Positions 31,300 through 43,157 of a stretch of 64,000 nt of DNA are shown one piece after another. The stretch's first letter is position 1, and every line of letters starts with the position of its first letter. Below the pieces are notes generated by a model, which did not search any database, was not told the DNA's origin, and saw only the letters and a list, made by a program, of their open reading frames with translations. The position numbers and the translations under genes were made by a program. The stretch is from the NCBI GenBank assembly GCA_032768795.1, contig CP136492.1:1488001-1552000 (forward strand). Direction: 5' to 3'. The DNA comes from Tremella fuciformis (Eukaryota > Basidiomycota > Tremellomycetes > Tremellales > Tremellaceae).

Positions 31300-34200
31300 A
31301 TGCCCTTCGCGGACTTGGATGACGGTAGCAAGTGGGTCTTCCGTCCTGCTCCTTGCTTATTTGCTGACATGGCATAGGCTGGAGGCGGCCTGGCAGGACG
31401 CTCTCAACAGCTCTCTGTCCTACTTCCGAGCTCTCCTCTCGTCCTCGACTTCGTCCGCGTGGAAGCCAGTTGCCGTACTCCCTCTCACCGAGTCTACGAC
31501 AGCTCACGATACCGGGAAGAGCCATGCCAGTTCATCGTCCTCGCTGGGCCGCATAACGCCAAACAAGGTGGCCGTGCACCGGCGCAACGGCAAGGGCGGC
31601 GAGGTTTACCGAGCGGTCGTCGACGTGGACTGCGGCTCCGACGTCAGTACAGACACATTCAGAGGATGCTTGGTTACTCCCGAGACCCGACCGCAATGGG
31701 ACCGCATGGTGGAAGAGGCGGCCATCATGGATCTACTAGACGCAAACACTCGCGTGACCAAGACCAATTACCGTCTGGGCTGGCCATCGAGCCCGAGAGA
31801 CGTGGTCACGATCTCGAAGACGCAGGTGGACCGGCAGAACCTCATTGACATCACTACCTCTCTCCCTCGCTCCCGCCATGAGCCCGCTTACCTTCGACCT
31901 TGCCCTCCTTACGTCAGAGCCCACATCGGTCTCCTCGCCTGGTATATACAACTACCGCAGCCCGACATACCAGAAGGGAAAGCCAGGATCACCTGTTTCT
32001 GGTCATGGAATCCAAAAGGCGCATGGGCGGTGGGAGGCGGTGTCCCTCAACACCTTCCATCCCTAGTCACGGGACTCGTCGACCATGTCCGAGAAGGGAG
32101 TGAGAAGGTTCCAACGCTGCTGGGGTACGGTCAGGACATCAGTGTAGGGAGCTTTGGGTATGACACGGCTCGAGTGACTCTCTCGCTTGGGTATGCGGTC
32201 GTACGAGGCGATGAAGACGTCGACGGGAAACGGAGGCAGATCGAGTTCGGCATGTCATCCACCGAGTCTTGGGACGTGCAGATACACGTGAAGACTCAAC
32301 ACGGAGAGGAGTCAACATCCAGTGTATGGACATCTTTCGTCGGACAGGCCCCGGCGCCGCTACCAGGTACGAAAGCTCCGAAACGCTTGGTCCTGCGCTT
32401 CGCCCACGCCAAACTGCAAGAACACGAGGAGCTCGTTCGAGTTAAAGTGTCCATCGAACGCACATCTTCGTCCTCGTCGGGGGTCCGGATCAACGGCATA
32501 CCAGTGACCGTCGAAACGATGGATGCGAAATCGGTCAGAAGGCCGCTGCTCGAAGACATCCAAAGCACGAGTGGCATATCCTTGCGGAGTCTCAGTACCG
32601 TCGATACACAGCCGACTCTGGACACCTCGGAACTGAGGCTGAATGGGTCAACCCGACTGCCGGCTACCGAGCGCGCAATTGCCTCAATGATCAAGCGCAA
32701 CTACATTTGTGAGTGCCTTTGGACCGACTGTGGTGGAGCTTACGTTCAGATTTCACCTCCTTGCTGCAAGAGCCAGAACCCAAATGGCGCCCAGTCCTCG
32801 ATTCCCGGGGTGTTGCGATACACCAGCTCAACTCAATAGACAAGACCCTTGTTGTTTTCCGGGCAGAAGCAGTGTTTGTCGGGGTGGGAATCTGGGATCT
32901 TTATGCGACCATTGCCAGTCCCGGTGGCCGATGGATTTGGGACAAAACGCACGACGATGCTACCCTCGTTGAGGACGTCAATGAGCTCACCGATCTATGG
33001 CATTTCCGCTCGAAAGCAGCTTGGCCAACCTCTGCACGGGACTCTGTCATGCTGCGGACGACCTACAAGTCCCCGAGCTCAGTGCATGTCTTCGGATTCT
33101 CTGTGGATGACACAGAACTGTTCCCACGAATTCCGCCAAGCATAGACCCCACGATCATACGCACGCAGATCGACCTACAAGGCTGGTCAATCGAGTCGTT
33201 ATCACCCAATACCACTCATGTGACCTTGCTCGAGCAGAGTGACCCACGAGGTTGGTCGAACAAATCATCCATACCTCAAGTCATGATGACCACTCTTGCT
33301 GGCATCGGCGAGTTCGCGATAAAGCATGGTGCCCCGCCAATAGCCACGAGGCTAGGAGGTGCAAGAGCTCTATCGTCGAAGTACGACGTTGAGAAAGAGA
33401 CTTTCCGCTTCGAGTACGAGGCTGCAGAATCACGGAGATCAGATTCGTCTAGCACAGCAACGGCATTTCCCCTGCCCGTTGCCGTGAGAGCAGCAACAGA
33501 AGAGGGGGATGTGAAAAGCTTGAGAGCGCTCGCTACACGGCGGAAATCGAATGGTACAATTGAGTGCGAGATACGCTGTGATATGGATCAGTGGGCAACA
33601 AGTATCGCCGTGGTCATCGATCCGCCTCAAAGCTCGCTTTCGGCTCTAAAGCGTCACAGGCTGTCTGCCGTTGGCGGGGGCCTATGGCTTACGATTGAGC
33701 ACAACCCTCTCACTCTTGGCCAAGAACGAGTCGCCGTCACCATCCGTCGCGGCACGCCAGCTGTCAAACCTACCTTGTTGATAAATGGAACCAAAATTAA
33801 GATCGACACCGAAGAGCTTGTGGAAGCAGATGTACAGCTACTCAAAAGGCAAAAACGATCTCGACCTTCACGGGCACCCTTGGATCAGCCTCCCGCTCTC
33901 GGCACCATCCGAAAGAAACAAAGCGCTCTTGAACTGGCCATCGATCCCTTCAAAACCGTCACGCCGTCCACCTACGCGAAGCTGGCGGCCCCTCTCGGAA
34001 GATGGTATACCGCTGCGGCTCAGCAGACCAAAGCTGCCATCGTCCCCATGACTTCTGCCACTCCTGCCGCTGAAATTGGATCAACTCCTGTCGATGCCAC
34101 CATACGGGCCTTGTCGCAATTGGCAAGGATGCACGCGGACAGAGATGGGGAGTCCACGGACCCAAATAGCTGGCAGGCCGTTTCGGATCGCGATGGGCTG

Positions 34201-36183
34201 AAGATCGAGCGCCGTACGGTCAACCATGTTTCCGAGACATTCCCAGTCTATCGTGCTGGTAGGATCATCGAGGGTTTCACTGCCGAGGAGGTATCCGCCG
34301 CCGTATCTAGTCTTCGAAAGGACGAGCGATTTGATACGCCAGTGCAGCTGCTCTCTTATGGTCACGGCATCACGGTCTCTCATCTCACCGCCCACACTTC
34401 ATTCCCCTTTCGCGGACGAAGCATGCTCGTGGCGACAGTCATTGCTAGATTGCCTGAAGGCCCGCCTCCATCCCCATCTGTCCACGCGCATTCCGCGCTA
34501 TCGACCATCTTCCACGCATCTACCTCCTCATTTGACCAGACTGTATGCTCACTCGACCCCGCAAGATATAATCCCTTCAACCTACCTACGGGAAACTTGG
34601 TCCTGGAAGGTTGGGTTCTCGAGACTATCGATCCTTACTCACACGAAAATTACGCCATTCCCTCCACCAGATGTATGTATGTCGCAGCGGCAGATTACAG
34701 TGGCAGCATGCCTCTGTCCGTGAACAACATGCTCAACGCCGCTCTTCCTCGGGTAGTCGCCACAATCGAAGGGGCATTGAAGGCCAATGGGTCTCCAAGT
34801 CGTCCGCGCCTGCCTTCCATGTGCGTCCTCTCGCCAGATGCCCGATCACTGGCTCCCTGGTCTCTAGAGGGTGTCGAGTCCGAGCGCACGGGTGTTTCCT
34901 TGCGCAATTCGGAGACCGAATTCGCCATGACAGCTGTGCTTAGGCCTATCTCGCCACAACGTAACGGAGATCATTCACTTTCGCCCAGTTCGCCGAAATT
35001 GGCCCACCACGACTCCCGGTCTAGCATGCAATCAGGGCGCTCTACCGTCATCGACTTGGCAGAAGAGATCCGCCGAGGCAAGCGCGACCTTGTGGTCTTC
35101 GAGATCGAGCTTGCTTCGGCCCTCCAGAAGGGCTGCGACATCTCGCTGCTGGGAGTCCCGCTTCCAATTGCAACATCGAGCGATGATACCCTCCCATTCA
35201 ATCTACCTGCCGATAACTCGGTGGAACTGCCCTTCAAGTGCGCCGTCATCGCCCTCTCGCCCTCCGTCATGCAGTCAGCTTCGCTAGAACCATCTCCATC
35301 CAGACATTTGCTCAGAGTGACTCTGCCAACGACTGGGTATGAGACGCCAATAGCAGATCCGCTCACTGGCAAGACGGCACCTTTACCTCGGCCACGATGG
35401 CTGCTGGATCTGCTGAATGATGGAGCGGCGGTACAGCTTTCGATTGTTCCGAAGCCCAATACCGGCAAGTATTTTTTCGGCAATCAGATGCTCCAGGTGG
35501 AAGAGGAGAAGCGCACGACAAAGGTAGCTAGGGAGACGACCAAGATCCCCCAATTGGTCAATCGGGAGACGCCCAATTCCATCTCGCTTGAGAAGCCTCT
35601 TGTCGTCGCAACGGAGTTTGCAACTGCTACCAGATCGACTGGAGCCGATTCGATCAAAGAGACGCCAACTCCTCCAGGCGAGCCCGCTGAGCCTGCAGAG
35701 CTGGCAAATGGTACGCACGGTACTGTCTCTAAGCCCGCTCTAAGCGTATCCACCCTCGAGCCACCGGGTACGAGCACAAAGTATCAGTTCTGGAAATATC
35801 CTTATCCGCGCCTGCGACGGCTCACGCCGAGCGCCTCGACCTCTGTCAACGCCTCGCCCGTCAAAGCGGCCTCAGCCACTCTACCTGCTCCCACAGAGAT
35901 CTCCCTTGATTCCGCCAGCACAAATCCTCCTTCGACAACGGCAGCACAGGCGTTCAGCCGAAGAGTGACACTGTCTCTCCCGTCACTCGTCGTCCTCTGC
36001 ATCGTGTGCTTCCTGCTTGGTTCCCTGCTGCGGAGCCTGCTTTCCGAGGCCGATTTCGTCATTTACTTCCCCTCCAACGTGCCTGCGCCAGAGGGAGAGA
36101 ACTGGCGAGAACTGCAGCGGCTGGCACAGTGGAAGATTGGCTGGAGACGGGATCTTGTCTTGGCTGTGGCGCGGCGGCAGTGA
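31300..36183 (+). CDS. Large protein with three START-like lipid-binding domains and a C-terminal membrane anchor
   Basis: Three exons, 31300..31331, 31378..32708, 32750..36183, giving 1598 aa. The 32-nt first exon (MPFADLDDGSK) was chosen because it splices in frame into LEAAWQDALNSSLSYFRALL; a start at 31319 read straight through is the alternative. Three START/Bet v1-like modules are visible. First ~85-280: AVDVDCGSDVSTDTFRG, RPQWDRMVEEAAIMDLLD, WPSSPRDVVTISKT, TCFWSWNPKGAW. Second ~470-660: GGRWIWDKTHDDATLVED, WPTSARDSVMLRTTYKS, LLEQSDPRGWSNKSSIPQVM. Third ~920-1130: WQAVSDRDGLKIERRTV, FTAEEVSAAVSSLRKDERFD, SFPFRGRSMLVATV. Near ~1535 is one hydrophobic helix (LVVLCIVCFLLGSLL). START domains carry sterols or phospholipids; an anchored triple-START protein suggests lipid transfer or sensing at a membrane, which is inference. 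Confidence 0.82.
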
Positions 36184-36457
36184 GCCCACGACCCTCTTGT
36201 AAGTATAATCTATGACCATCATGCATAATGTGTAACATTTCAACCACCACTCCCTGGCAGTCAAAGTAAGTGAGATGGCGCATACGGCTTGATTCATGCA
36301 TTGCTGCGTGACATGTCTATCTACAAAGTCCCAAGATAGATGGGGATACTTATACACCATTCCTACCGAGAATAACCCCTCGAAGAAACCCAATACCAAG
36401 ACGAGCGATACAACCCGATATTTTTCTTTTCTTTCTGCCAAATCTTGTTTTCTGCGA

Positions 36458-39277
36458 TCACATCGTCCGCCGCGTCGTCGTCGGCGTGGGCGTGGGCGTG
36501 CTGGCACTCCCACCAGAGCTGCTGCCGCCCGTCCCGGATGTCCAGCCGCTATCCGTGCCCGATGTCCAGCCCGTATGCAGTCCACTCTCCAGCGTGTGCG
36601 CACTTTCGATGGTCACTGTATGCGTGACTTCGGGGAAGTACGCCGCGACCGGCAACTTGAAGCCCGCCTCGCCACCACGAGCGCCGCCCTCTTCTCCCAG
36701 CGGTGTAAGAGGTGTGAACGGGCCGCCCGTACCGGGCGAGACTCGTGGATGGCGCGGCGTACCGTCCGCTTCGTCGCCATACGACATGTGTTCTGGCCTC
36801 GAGCTTCGGACGCGACTGTTGAGCGTCGAAGCGAGGTCGATCTCGACGCCCGTCTCCCACTTTGTGAGAGCGCGAATGGGGCCCGAGTAGTTCTTCCGGC
36901 CGTAGAAGTACCATGTGCCAAAGGAGATGGCGCCAGCGCCGACCAGGACGACCGGTGACCATGAGATGGTCTCGGCTGTGACGGGAACGCTGCCCGGGAA
37001 CATTTGCACGATGATGACCGCCAGAGCGTAGAGAATGCCGATGGCTGCAACAGGCCGAGAGAAAGAGCGAAGGGACCAGGATGTCCTCCCTTCGTGTTGC
37101 AGATTGATACGGGAGAAGAGATACAATGCCACCGGCACACCCTTCACGTCAGTCATACAGCTTGTGTGTCAATGTACGCGCAGACTCACGTAGCCGACAT
37201 AACTCAGCGTGCTCGCCGTCACCGCGAGGACACTCCACAGCACATTTTTGCCGCCGATCAGCAAGCAGGCGAACGGCGCCGCGAGTCCCACTACGACCCA
37301 ATTGGCAACCACCGGCTGTTTGGCAGAGTTGGTATATCTGATGCTCTCCGCAAATGGGGTGGCATTGTCCCGAGCGAGCGCGAAGACGAAGCGCGATGAC
37401 GCCTGCATCTGTGCCATGATCTGGAACACGAGGACCACGAGGATCAGACAACACATCGAGATGGCGAACTGTCGGTTGATTGCGTGTTGCAGGATGTAGC
37501 CGAACGCGAATTTGTGTTGTGAGATTGCTTGACCGTCCGCAGGATCGATTGCGAGCAAAAGCAGGGCGATTGACTGACCGCTGTCAATATCGCTCGCGGT
37601 AGGGACAGGAAGGGCTCACGATGTAGCCTAGAACATAGGTAAAGAACATGGAGCCGACCATGGCCATGGGTACATTTCGTGAAGGGTTCTTCGTTTCTTC
37701 AGCCATGCTGCAAGGTCAGGTCAGTCCCGAGAGAAGAAGAGGAGCTCACTGAGCCGAAGCGTCGGCGCCACTAGCGATGGTGGTGTATTCCCAACCCAGC
37801 AAGTACACATAGGGGCGAGAGCTGAAACCAGTCGTATTGAAAAACTGTGTGTCCAACCCTCTGCTCTTTGGTCTGCAGGATCAGCGATATCTCAAGGAAG
37901 CTGCACTGAAGACTAACCGCCTTGCGTTGACCACAATGAGGGCGATGACCAGAACGAGCCACATGGTGAACCCGTACGCGCCGGAGGACAGCCAAAACGT
38001 ATGCGACCGACCCCATCGTGTACCCTGGACCGTGCCACAGACCAGCAAGGTGGCCAGGAAGAATAGCAGGAGATGCCAGTCTTTCGCGACGTAGTTTGAC
38101 GCCAAGCTCATGGTTCCGGTGATGATTTCGGCTACTTCCCAAGTGACCAAAACTACCTGAGGCAAGAGTCAGCTTGACGACAGGTGTGTTGCGAAGCTGA
38201 CGCACATTTGCCAAATGGCCACCCAGAACGAAGCCACCCAGCAGCCATCCCCAGCCACGCTCGCCACCTACACCACCTCGAGCGACTTTCCATGCCCACG
38301 AAGCCATGGCCCCGGAAACGGGATAGGCAGATGCGAGCTCGGACATGGTGAGTGTGAGGCAGATCGAGAATAAACCGGATAATGGCCATGCGATGAGCTG
38401 ATGATCAGCAAGAGTATGACCACTTGACTATTGCGCCCACTATCATGAGCGGACCACCGTACGAGTAGGCTCCAGAGACGGCGTAAATGGTGCCCTACCA
38501 AGTCAACGAAGGTCTTTACGAAGTGGAGACGAAACTGACCTGCAGACATCCTATGTTGAGCCAGGAGATGGCCAGACTGCTCCAAAAGGTGTACTCTCGA
38601 CCGAAAGCCGGGTCGTAGCCTAGTTGTCTGAGGCGGGCTGTATCTCTATCCTCATCCCTGACTCTGCCTGCCCCTGCACTCGTCCGCGAAACCGCCTCGG
38701 TCAAATCACCTGCGGTAGTCTTGCTGAAGCTGACGACGCCGGTGGACGGAGTAGGCAGATCGGTCGACGGTTCAGACGGAAGACTGCGCGTGGAGTCGCC
38801 GAGCAGGGGCATGGGAGGGGCTGGTATAGGTCTTGTAGAGAATGGCACGCTCGAGTCTGTTGTGTAGCCGGAAGACGAGTCCGGGAGAAGGCGAGACGAA
38901 GCATGTGAGGCAAAGGAGACGGGGTGGTCAGAGCCACGAGAGGACATGAGCGATGGGCGGGGGGCAAGAGACTGCGTGGGGTCGTAGAGCAACTCTTCAT
39001 CGTTGCCAAAGGCCGACGTCACTTGCAAACCGGGGTCGGATGACTGTCCTAGAAAGGTATTCGCAGGCGTCGGTGCTGAGAGAGGGAAGGCTCTGGTTCC
39101 GTGGGCGGTGAACGAGCCGGAGGACGTGGTAGTGGTGTCGGAGACGAACGAGTCGTCCGGCGACAGCTCGGTGGAGAGCGAAAGGGACGGTCTGGTCCTG
39201 GGGGGCGTGTGGGGCATGTTGGGCCCTCGAGGGGGCGACAACAACGAGCGCATGGTCATGCGATCCCCATTTCCCAA
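36458..39277 (-). CDS. APC-family amino acid/GABA/choline-type permease with long N-terminal extension
   Basis: Eight exons, complement(36458..37141, 37190..37573, 37620..37707, 37750..37872, 37918..38156, 38206..38397, 38441..38494, 38540..39277), 833 aa. The permease core starts near residue 230: REYTFWSSLAISWLNIGCLQGT, then GGPLMILIAWPLSGLF, MSELASAYPVSGAMASW, WEYTTIASGADASAHMAEETKNPSRNVPMAM, QASSRFVFALARDNATPF and WSVLAVTASTLSYVGY. HMAEETKNP is the APC signature loop; the order fits fungal UGA4/HNM1-type carriers (12 helices). Both ends are unusual: ~225 residues of Ser/Thr/Pro-rich cytosolic N-terminus and ~130 residues of Gly/Ser/Thr tail, which may carry phosphorylation or ubiquitin-endocytosis signals. 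Substrate cannot be told from sequence. The start at 39277 has a second ATG six codons on. Confidence 0.87.
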
Positions 39278-40236
39278 TGTCGTCCGAGCACAACGGGAGG
39301 TGCTATGGCGAGGACGGTGTCACTAGTCGACGACCGGAGCGGCCGGGCGGCCGGAGGCGAGCTGGGAGTCGAGACCGGCCGGCGTCGAGTCGCTGGCCTG
39401 AGGCGATGTGGTGGTGCTGACTGGCGATGCTCGACAAGCACTGGGTATGCACTGTCACCTTGGACGTGCAAGACGGGTGGTTGCGTGCGAGTCGCGCGGG
39501 TTTGGCGGGACGTGGGGATCTACACGAGCTCGGTTGGTGGCTTGATGATGTCTAGCGCCTGATCGGTGGCGAGCGGTCGAGGCCAGACGACGACGTCGGG
39601 TCCTTTGGGAAGTACCGCTTGGCACTCGAGTTGCAATGCCTTGTTCTCGGCGGGTCGGTCACGAGCAGCGAGGTGCGGATGGCGTGAGAGCGGAGGTGGG
39701 CGAGGAGAGGGGAAGGAGTGGAGGTTGGAAGATAGGCTCTCTTCTCTGCCTGCCTGGCCGGTGAATGCGTTGGCGGTGGAACAGGCGCTTCGGACACCCC
39801 GAAAGGACCACGGGCTTAGCGTCGTGCCGCAATCAAGCAGCTGAGGAGGTGGTCCGCAATGTAAAAGACAGAGAGAGAGAAGGGGACTCGTCGCTGGAGA
39901 AGGTCGAGGAGGGGGGAAGAGGTGGCGGCGGCGTCGAGGGTCGGCTAGGTGAGACAGGCCAGACAGGCCAGACCGAGAAGAAGAGAGATAGGAAAGGGCT
40001 ATTAGGGCATTAGGGACCCGATTAATACCATCCCGCTGCACGGATGGGGTCTCATTAGGGAGGGAACGATTAGTAGCATTCCGGTTAAAGCCTGGCGCCG
40101 TTCCTGCGGCTAGTGCCAGACGATTGCTTGTCGGATGGACTGTGCTCATGTATGTGCATGCAATGCTGATGTGGACAAACTCATGCTCGAATGATGTCTA
40201 CAGTAGATCTAAAGGTCTAATTACAGATGCTGATAC
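39278..40236. promoter_or_regulatory. Long intergenic region upstream of the permease
   Basis: These 959 nt lie between the permease start and the acyltransferase stop, both genes on the minus strand. The longest frame (minus strand, 39520-40149) is open but has low-complexity Pro/Ser/Arg composition and no domain, so I do not call it a gene. Purine-rich runs occur at 39870-39930, and there is a short tandem duplication of AGACAGGCC at about 39953-39970. A long promoter or 5' UTR would fit a nutrient-regulated transporter; this is inference. Confidence 0.45.
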
Positions 40237-41766
40237 TCACGCCGGCTGTGCGACGACCACGTTCCGTGCCAACCACTTGGCCACGACCGCCCCAGGACCA
40301 GGAGGTGTGAGATTACAGCCGCCCACGCCGCTATCGATCCACGCCTTCATGGCCAGTCGGGAGGTGGTCAGCATGAACGCCCACGTCCACGCTCTACCCC
40401 ACATGCCACCGACACGCCTCCCTGTGAGGCGCTTGAAGACAATTTCTGCGGCACAGCCAAATCCGGAGAGGACAAAGAAGAGGAAGATATCGGGGACTGC
40501 GGGCACGGGATCCATGGAGATCTCGCCGAGTGCATGGAGCAGGCCCGATCCAGCAAAGACGGTGACGAGCATGATCGGTCTGGATAGGGAGGACTCGGGC
40601 GAGATGCGGAAAAGACGAAGTAGGACCGAAGAGACCAGGATAAATTGGTGCTAATTGTCAGTCGGAGGTCCAACGAAGTCCTGTGTCAACATGAACTCAC
40701 GCGAAACAGCTGGTGCCATCGCCGGCCCCACAGGTCCAGTATACTGTCCGCCTTCCACGGTGCGAGGAACAGGTCGACTTCCCAGCTGTCTGTCTCCCAC
40801 CAGCCCGAAGCGATGGTCAAGAAGGCAATGGCGTGATATCCCTCAACGAGTGCAATCCAAATCACGGTACCGACTCCCAATTCGACGCACAGCTCGAGGA
40901 GCCACCATGGTGCAACAAACGCCGTGGAAGTGCCGGGCAGCACGACGAGCCTCTTGGTGTGCGAAAACAGGTGAACCGAGTTCGGTACACCGGCGACGTT
41001 GGCGATTGTCTCCGAGCCGTAAAGGTACATGAGAGTCAGGAGGATGTCGGAGATGAAGTAGTAGGTGAAGGCGAGGCGTGCATGGCGTAGCAGGACCTGG
41101 GAGCGGGTGCGCTTCTCTGAGGGTCGAGGGGGCAGGTGACGCTCGTCGTCCAGACCACCTTTGGAGGGAGGCACTGCGTGACCGTTCGTCGCAACTGCTC
41201 CGTCTGATCCATTTGGCGCATTGACATATGAAGCAGGTGATGAGGATCTGTCCAGCCCCACGGTCCCGAGACCGACCATGCGCGAGTTGATACAAATGTC
41301 CAGCGCCGCTATGACTTTTGACCGTCCTTTGGGGACGTACGGATCAAGGATGGGCTTGAGGTAGAGGGCAAACTCGATATATTTCAGTCCGAGATGTAGC
41401 CAGGCGATGGTGAGACCGTTATTGAAGGCGTTCAGCTCGGGTTCTAGTCGTGTCAGCCTACCACTTTTCCGCACAGGATCCTTTGACACGAGGTAGCCCG
41501 TGTGATTGCGTCCACTCACCATAGAAACGATACGAGGTAGCACTCCGTAACATGAGAGCAAGACCCAGTGCTGCCAGTGCAATGCGCCATGATCGGGTCC
41601 CGTGGAACTGCAAGAGATAACCCATCACCCCGAGGGGTATAAGGGGAACAATCATCGCCTGAAAACCATTGGCGAAGGTAATTGGACCCGCATGGTCGAG
41701 GATGTACCTGTGCAGCGCCTCGAGAGGACCGTAGGGGCGATGAGGGGGAAAGTAGCGGTCCAACAT
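40237..41766 (-). CDS. Wax synthase-like membrane-bound O-acyltransferase
   Basis: Three exons, complement(40237..40650, 40701..41443, 41520..41766), 467 aa. Multi-pass membrane protein. The diagnostic blocks are DLFLAPWKADSILDLWGRRWHQLFR, the wax-synthase domain signature (PF13813 type) of the MBOAT group, and after the second intron TVFAGSGLLHALGEI, which carries the invariant MBOAT histidine. It begins with hydrophobic helices (FQAMIVPLIPLGVMGYLLQF, SWRIALAALGLALMLR). Relatives acylate long-chain alcohols or hydroxylated terpenoids and polyketides; the substrate here is unknown. No secondary-metabolite core gene is nearby to help. Start at 41766 (MLDRYFPPHRPYGPLEAL). The 491-nt upstream region is shared with the divergent Ras-like gene. 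Confidence 0.88.
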
Positions 41767-42257
41767 CGGACTCCCAGCCTCGCCAGGTAACAGAGGCAGA
41801 AGGATGAAAGGATACTCGTAACATCCCTTATGGGTTTGCCGCCCAGGTTTTTGCGAGACAGGCCACGCGCGTCATCGGCCTCGGACCTGGTACGCCGAAG
41901 CCGTCATGCCGAGCGCTAATGTTTTCCTGCTGTTGTCTTGTTTCGAGGGTGAAGCTCTATCTTTCGGGAGCATCTGAGGCTGCGTACGGAGTTCAGAAGC
42001 CGGCTGACGATGAGTAATGATGGTGGTGGCGAGGGCCATCCGACACCTCAGTGCCTAGGCCATCTGACTACCAGCACGGATCGCCAGTGCAAACTCCGCG
42101 CTGACCGAGTGTTCTCACGAGACATTTGCACTTTATACAACTACAGGCTGCAAAACCTCTGACGGGCCGATCCTCAAACTCCCTCCTGATCCACAGGCTA
42201 CGATAGTGGAGAGACTCCAGCAGATATGAGGTAGGTAGACTAAATCGGTTCAGCAAG
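41767..42257. promoter_or_regulatory. Bidirectional promoter region, acyltransferase / Ras-like gene
   Basis: 491 nt between two divergent starts (41766 and 42258). No coding frame is supported. It contains the 5' leaders of both genes; no specific element was identified. Confidence 0.45.
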
Positions 42258-43157
42258 ATGCGGATCTTTCAGGTACAAATCTCGCAAAATTCAGTAGCTC
42301 CTAGTAGCTCACGCCCAGTGCGCGGTCATGGGCGCAGGTGGAGTGGGCAAAAGCGCCGTCACAGGTAGGCCGGTCCTCGTCAAAGTCAAAAGCTTGAGGT
42401 ATCGCTGAACACCAGTGCGCTTCATCAACGGATCTTATTTGGAGTGGTATGATCCAACCAGTACGTGGCCCTCTCTGGCAAGACTGTTCGCCCGAGCTGA
42501 CGGCCAGTCGAGGACTCGTGTCAGGAGGACACAGCCACCAAGCGATATCTGGTTGCTGACAGCAGACCGGAAGCAGTTCTCGGTCGACTCGACACCTTTT
42601 CTGCTCGAGATTCTCGATACGGCCGGCGTCGAGCAGTACCTGACGCTGAACGACCTGTTCATTCGGGAGTCGCAGGGCTTCATACTGGTCTTCTCGTCTG
42701 TCCTCGCTCTATCTCGACCCGACCACGGCGCTGACGATGCGGCTTGACGCAAAGAGATAGCTTCCAGGAGCTCGTAAAATTGCGCGAGACGATCTTTTCG
42801 GTCAAAGGCATGACGGACCGCGTTCCCCTCGTTCTCGTCGGCAGTGAGCGCTTCGTCTTGACAAAGAAAGGTCACTGGCTGACGGAGCTAGACAAGTCGG
42901 ATCTGATCGATGAGAGACAAGTCGACCGGGACGAGGCAGAGAAACTAGCAGAAAAGTGGAGTGTCAAGTACTTTGAGACATCGGCCGTCAGTCTGCCACT
43001 GTGAGCGGTAGCTGTCCCAGCTGATCCGCAGAGGACCGATACCAATATTGCAGGGGTGTTCGAGGAGATTGTCAGGCAGATGAGAAGGTTCGACACTGGC
43101 AAGAGAGAGAAGCGACCTAGATGGCGGCCAAAGGACAACAGATGCGTGCTGATGTGA
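42258..43157 (+). CDS. Ras-family small GTPase, Rsr1/Rap-like, prenylated
   Basis: Eight exons: 42258..42272, 42319..42364, 42416..42460, 42508..42519, 42566..42695, 42743 (or 42755)..42843, 42892..42986, 43032..43157; about 189 aa. All G motifs are present: P-loop GAGGVGKS, switch I YDPTIEDSYRKQF, switch II DTAGVEQYLTLND, NKSDLID and ETSA; the C-terminus is the CAAX box CVLM. The residue equivalent to Ras Gln61 is Val (Rap has Thr, Rsr1 Ile), which puts it nearer the Rsr1/Bud1-Rap group, regulators of polarity and bud or hyphal site choice. Exon 4 is only 12 nt. At intron 5 the conserved frame (FSLTQRDSF) requires an acceptor at 42741-42742, which reads GG, not AG; the next AG (42753-42754) stays in frame but drops LTQR. 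Confidence 0.85.

Noticed and set aside
39520..40149. Minus-strand open frame of ~209 codons upstream of the permease
   Set aside because: Low-complexity Pro/Ser/Arg composition, no domain and no supporting splice signals; more likely promoter or 5' UTR of the permease.
42258..43157. Ras-like gene as a pseudogene
   Set aside because: All G motifs and the CAAX box are intact after splicing; the only defect is one GG acceptor, and a nearby in-frame AG could be used instead. Kept as a gene with a flagged splice site.
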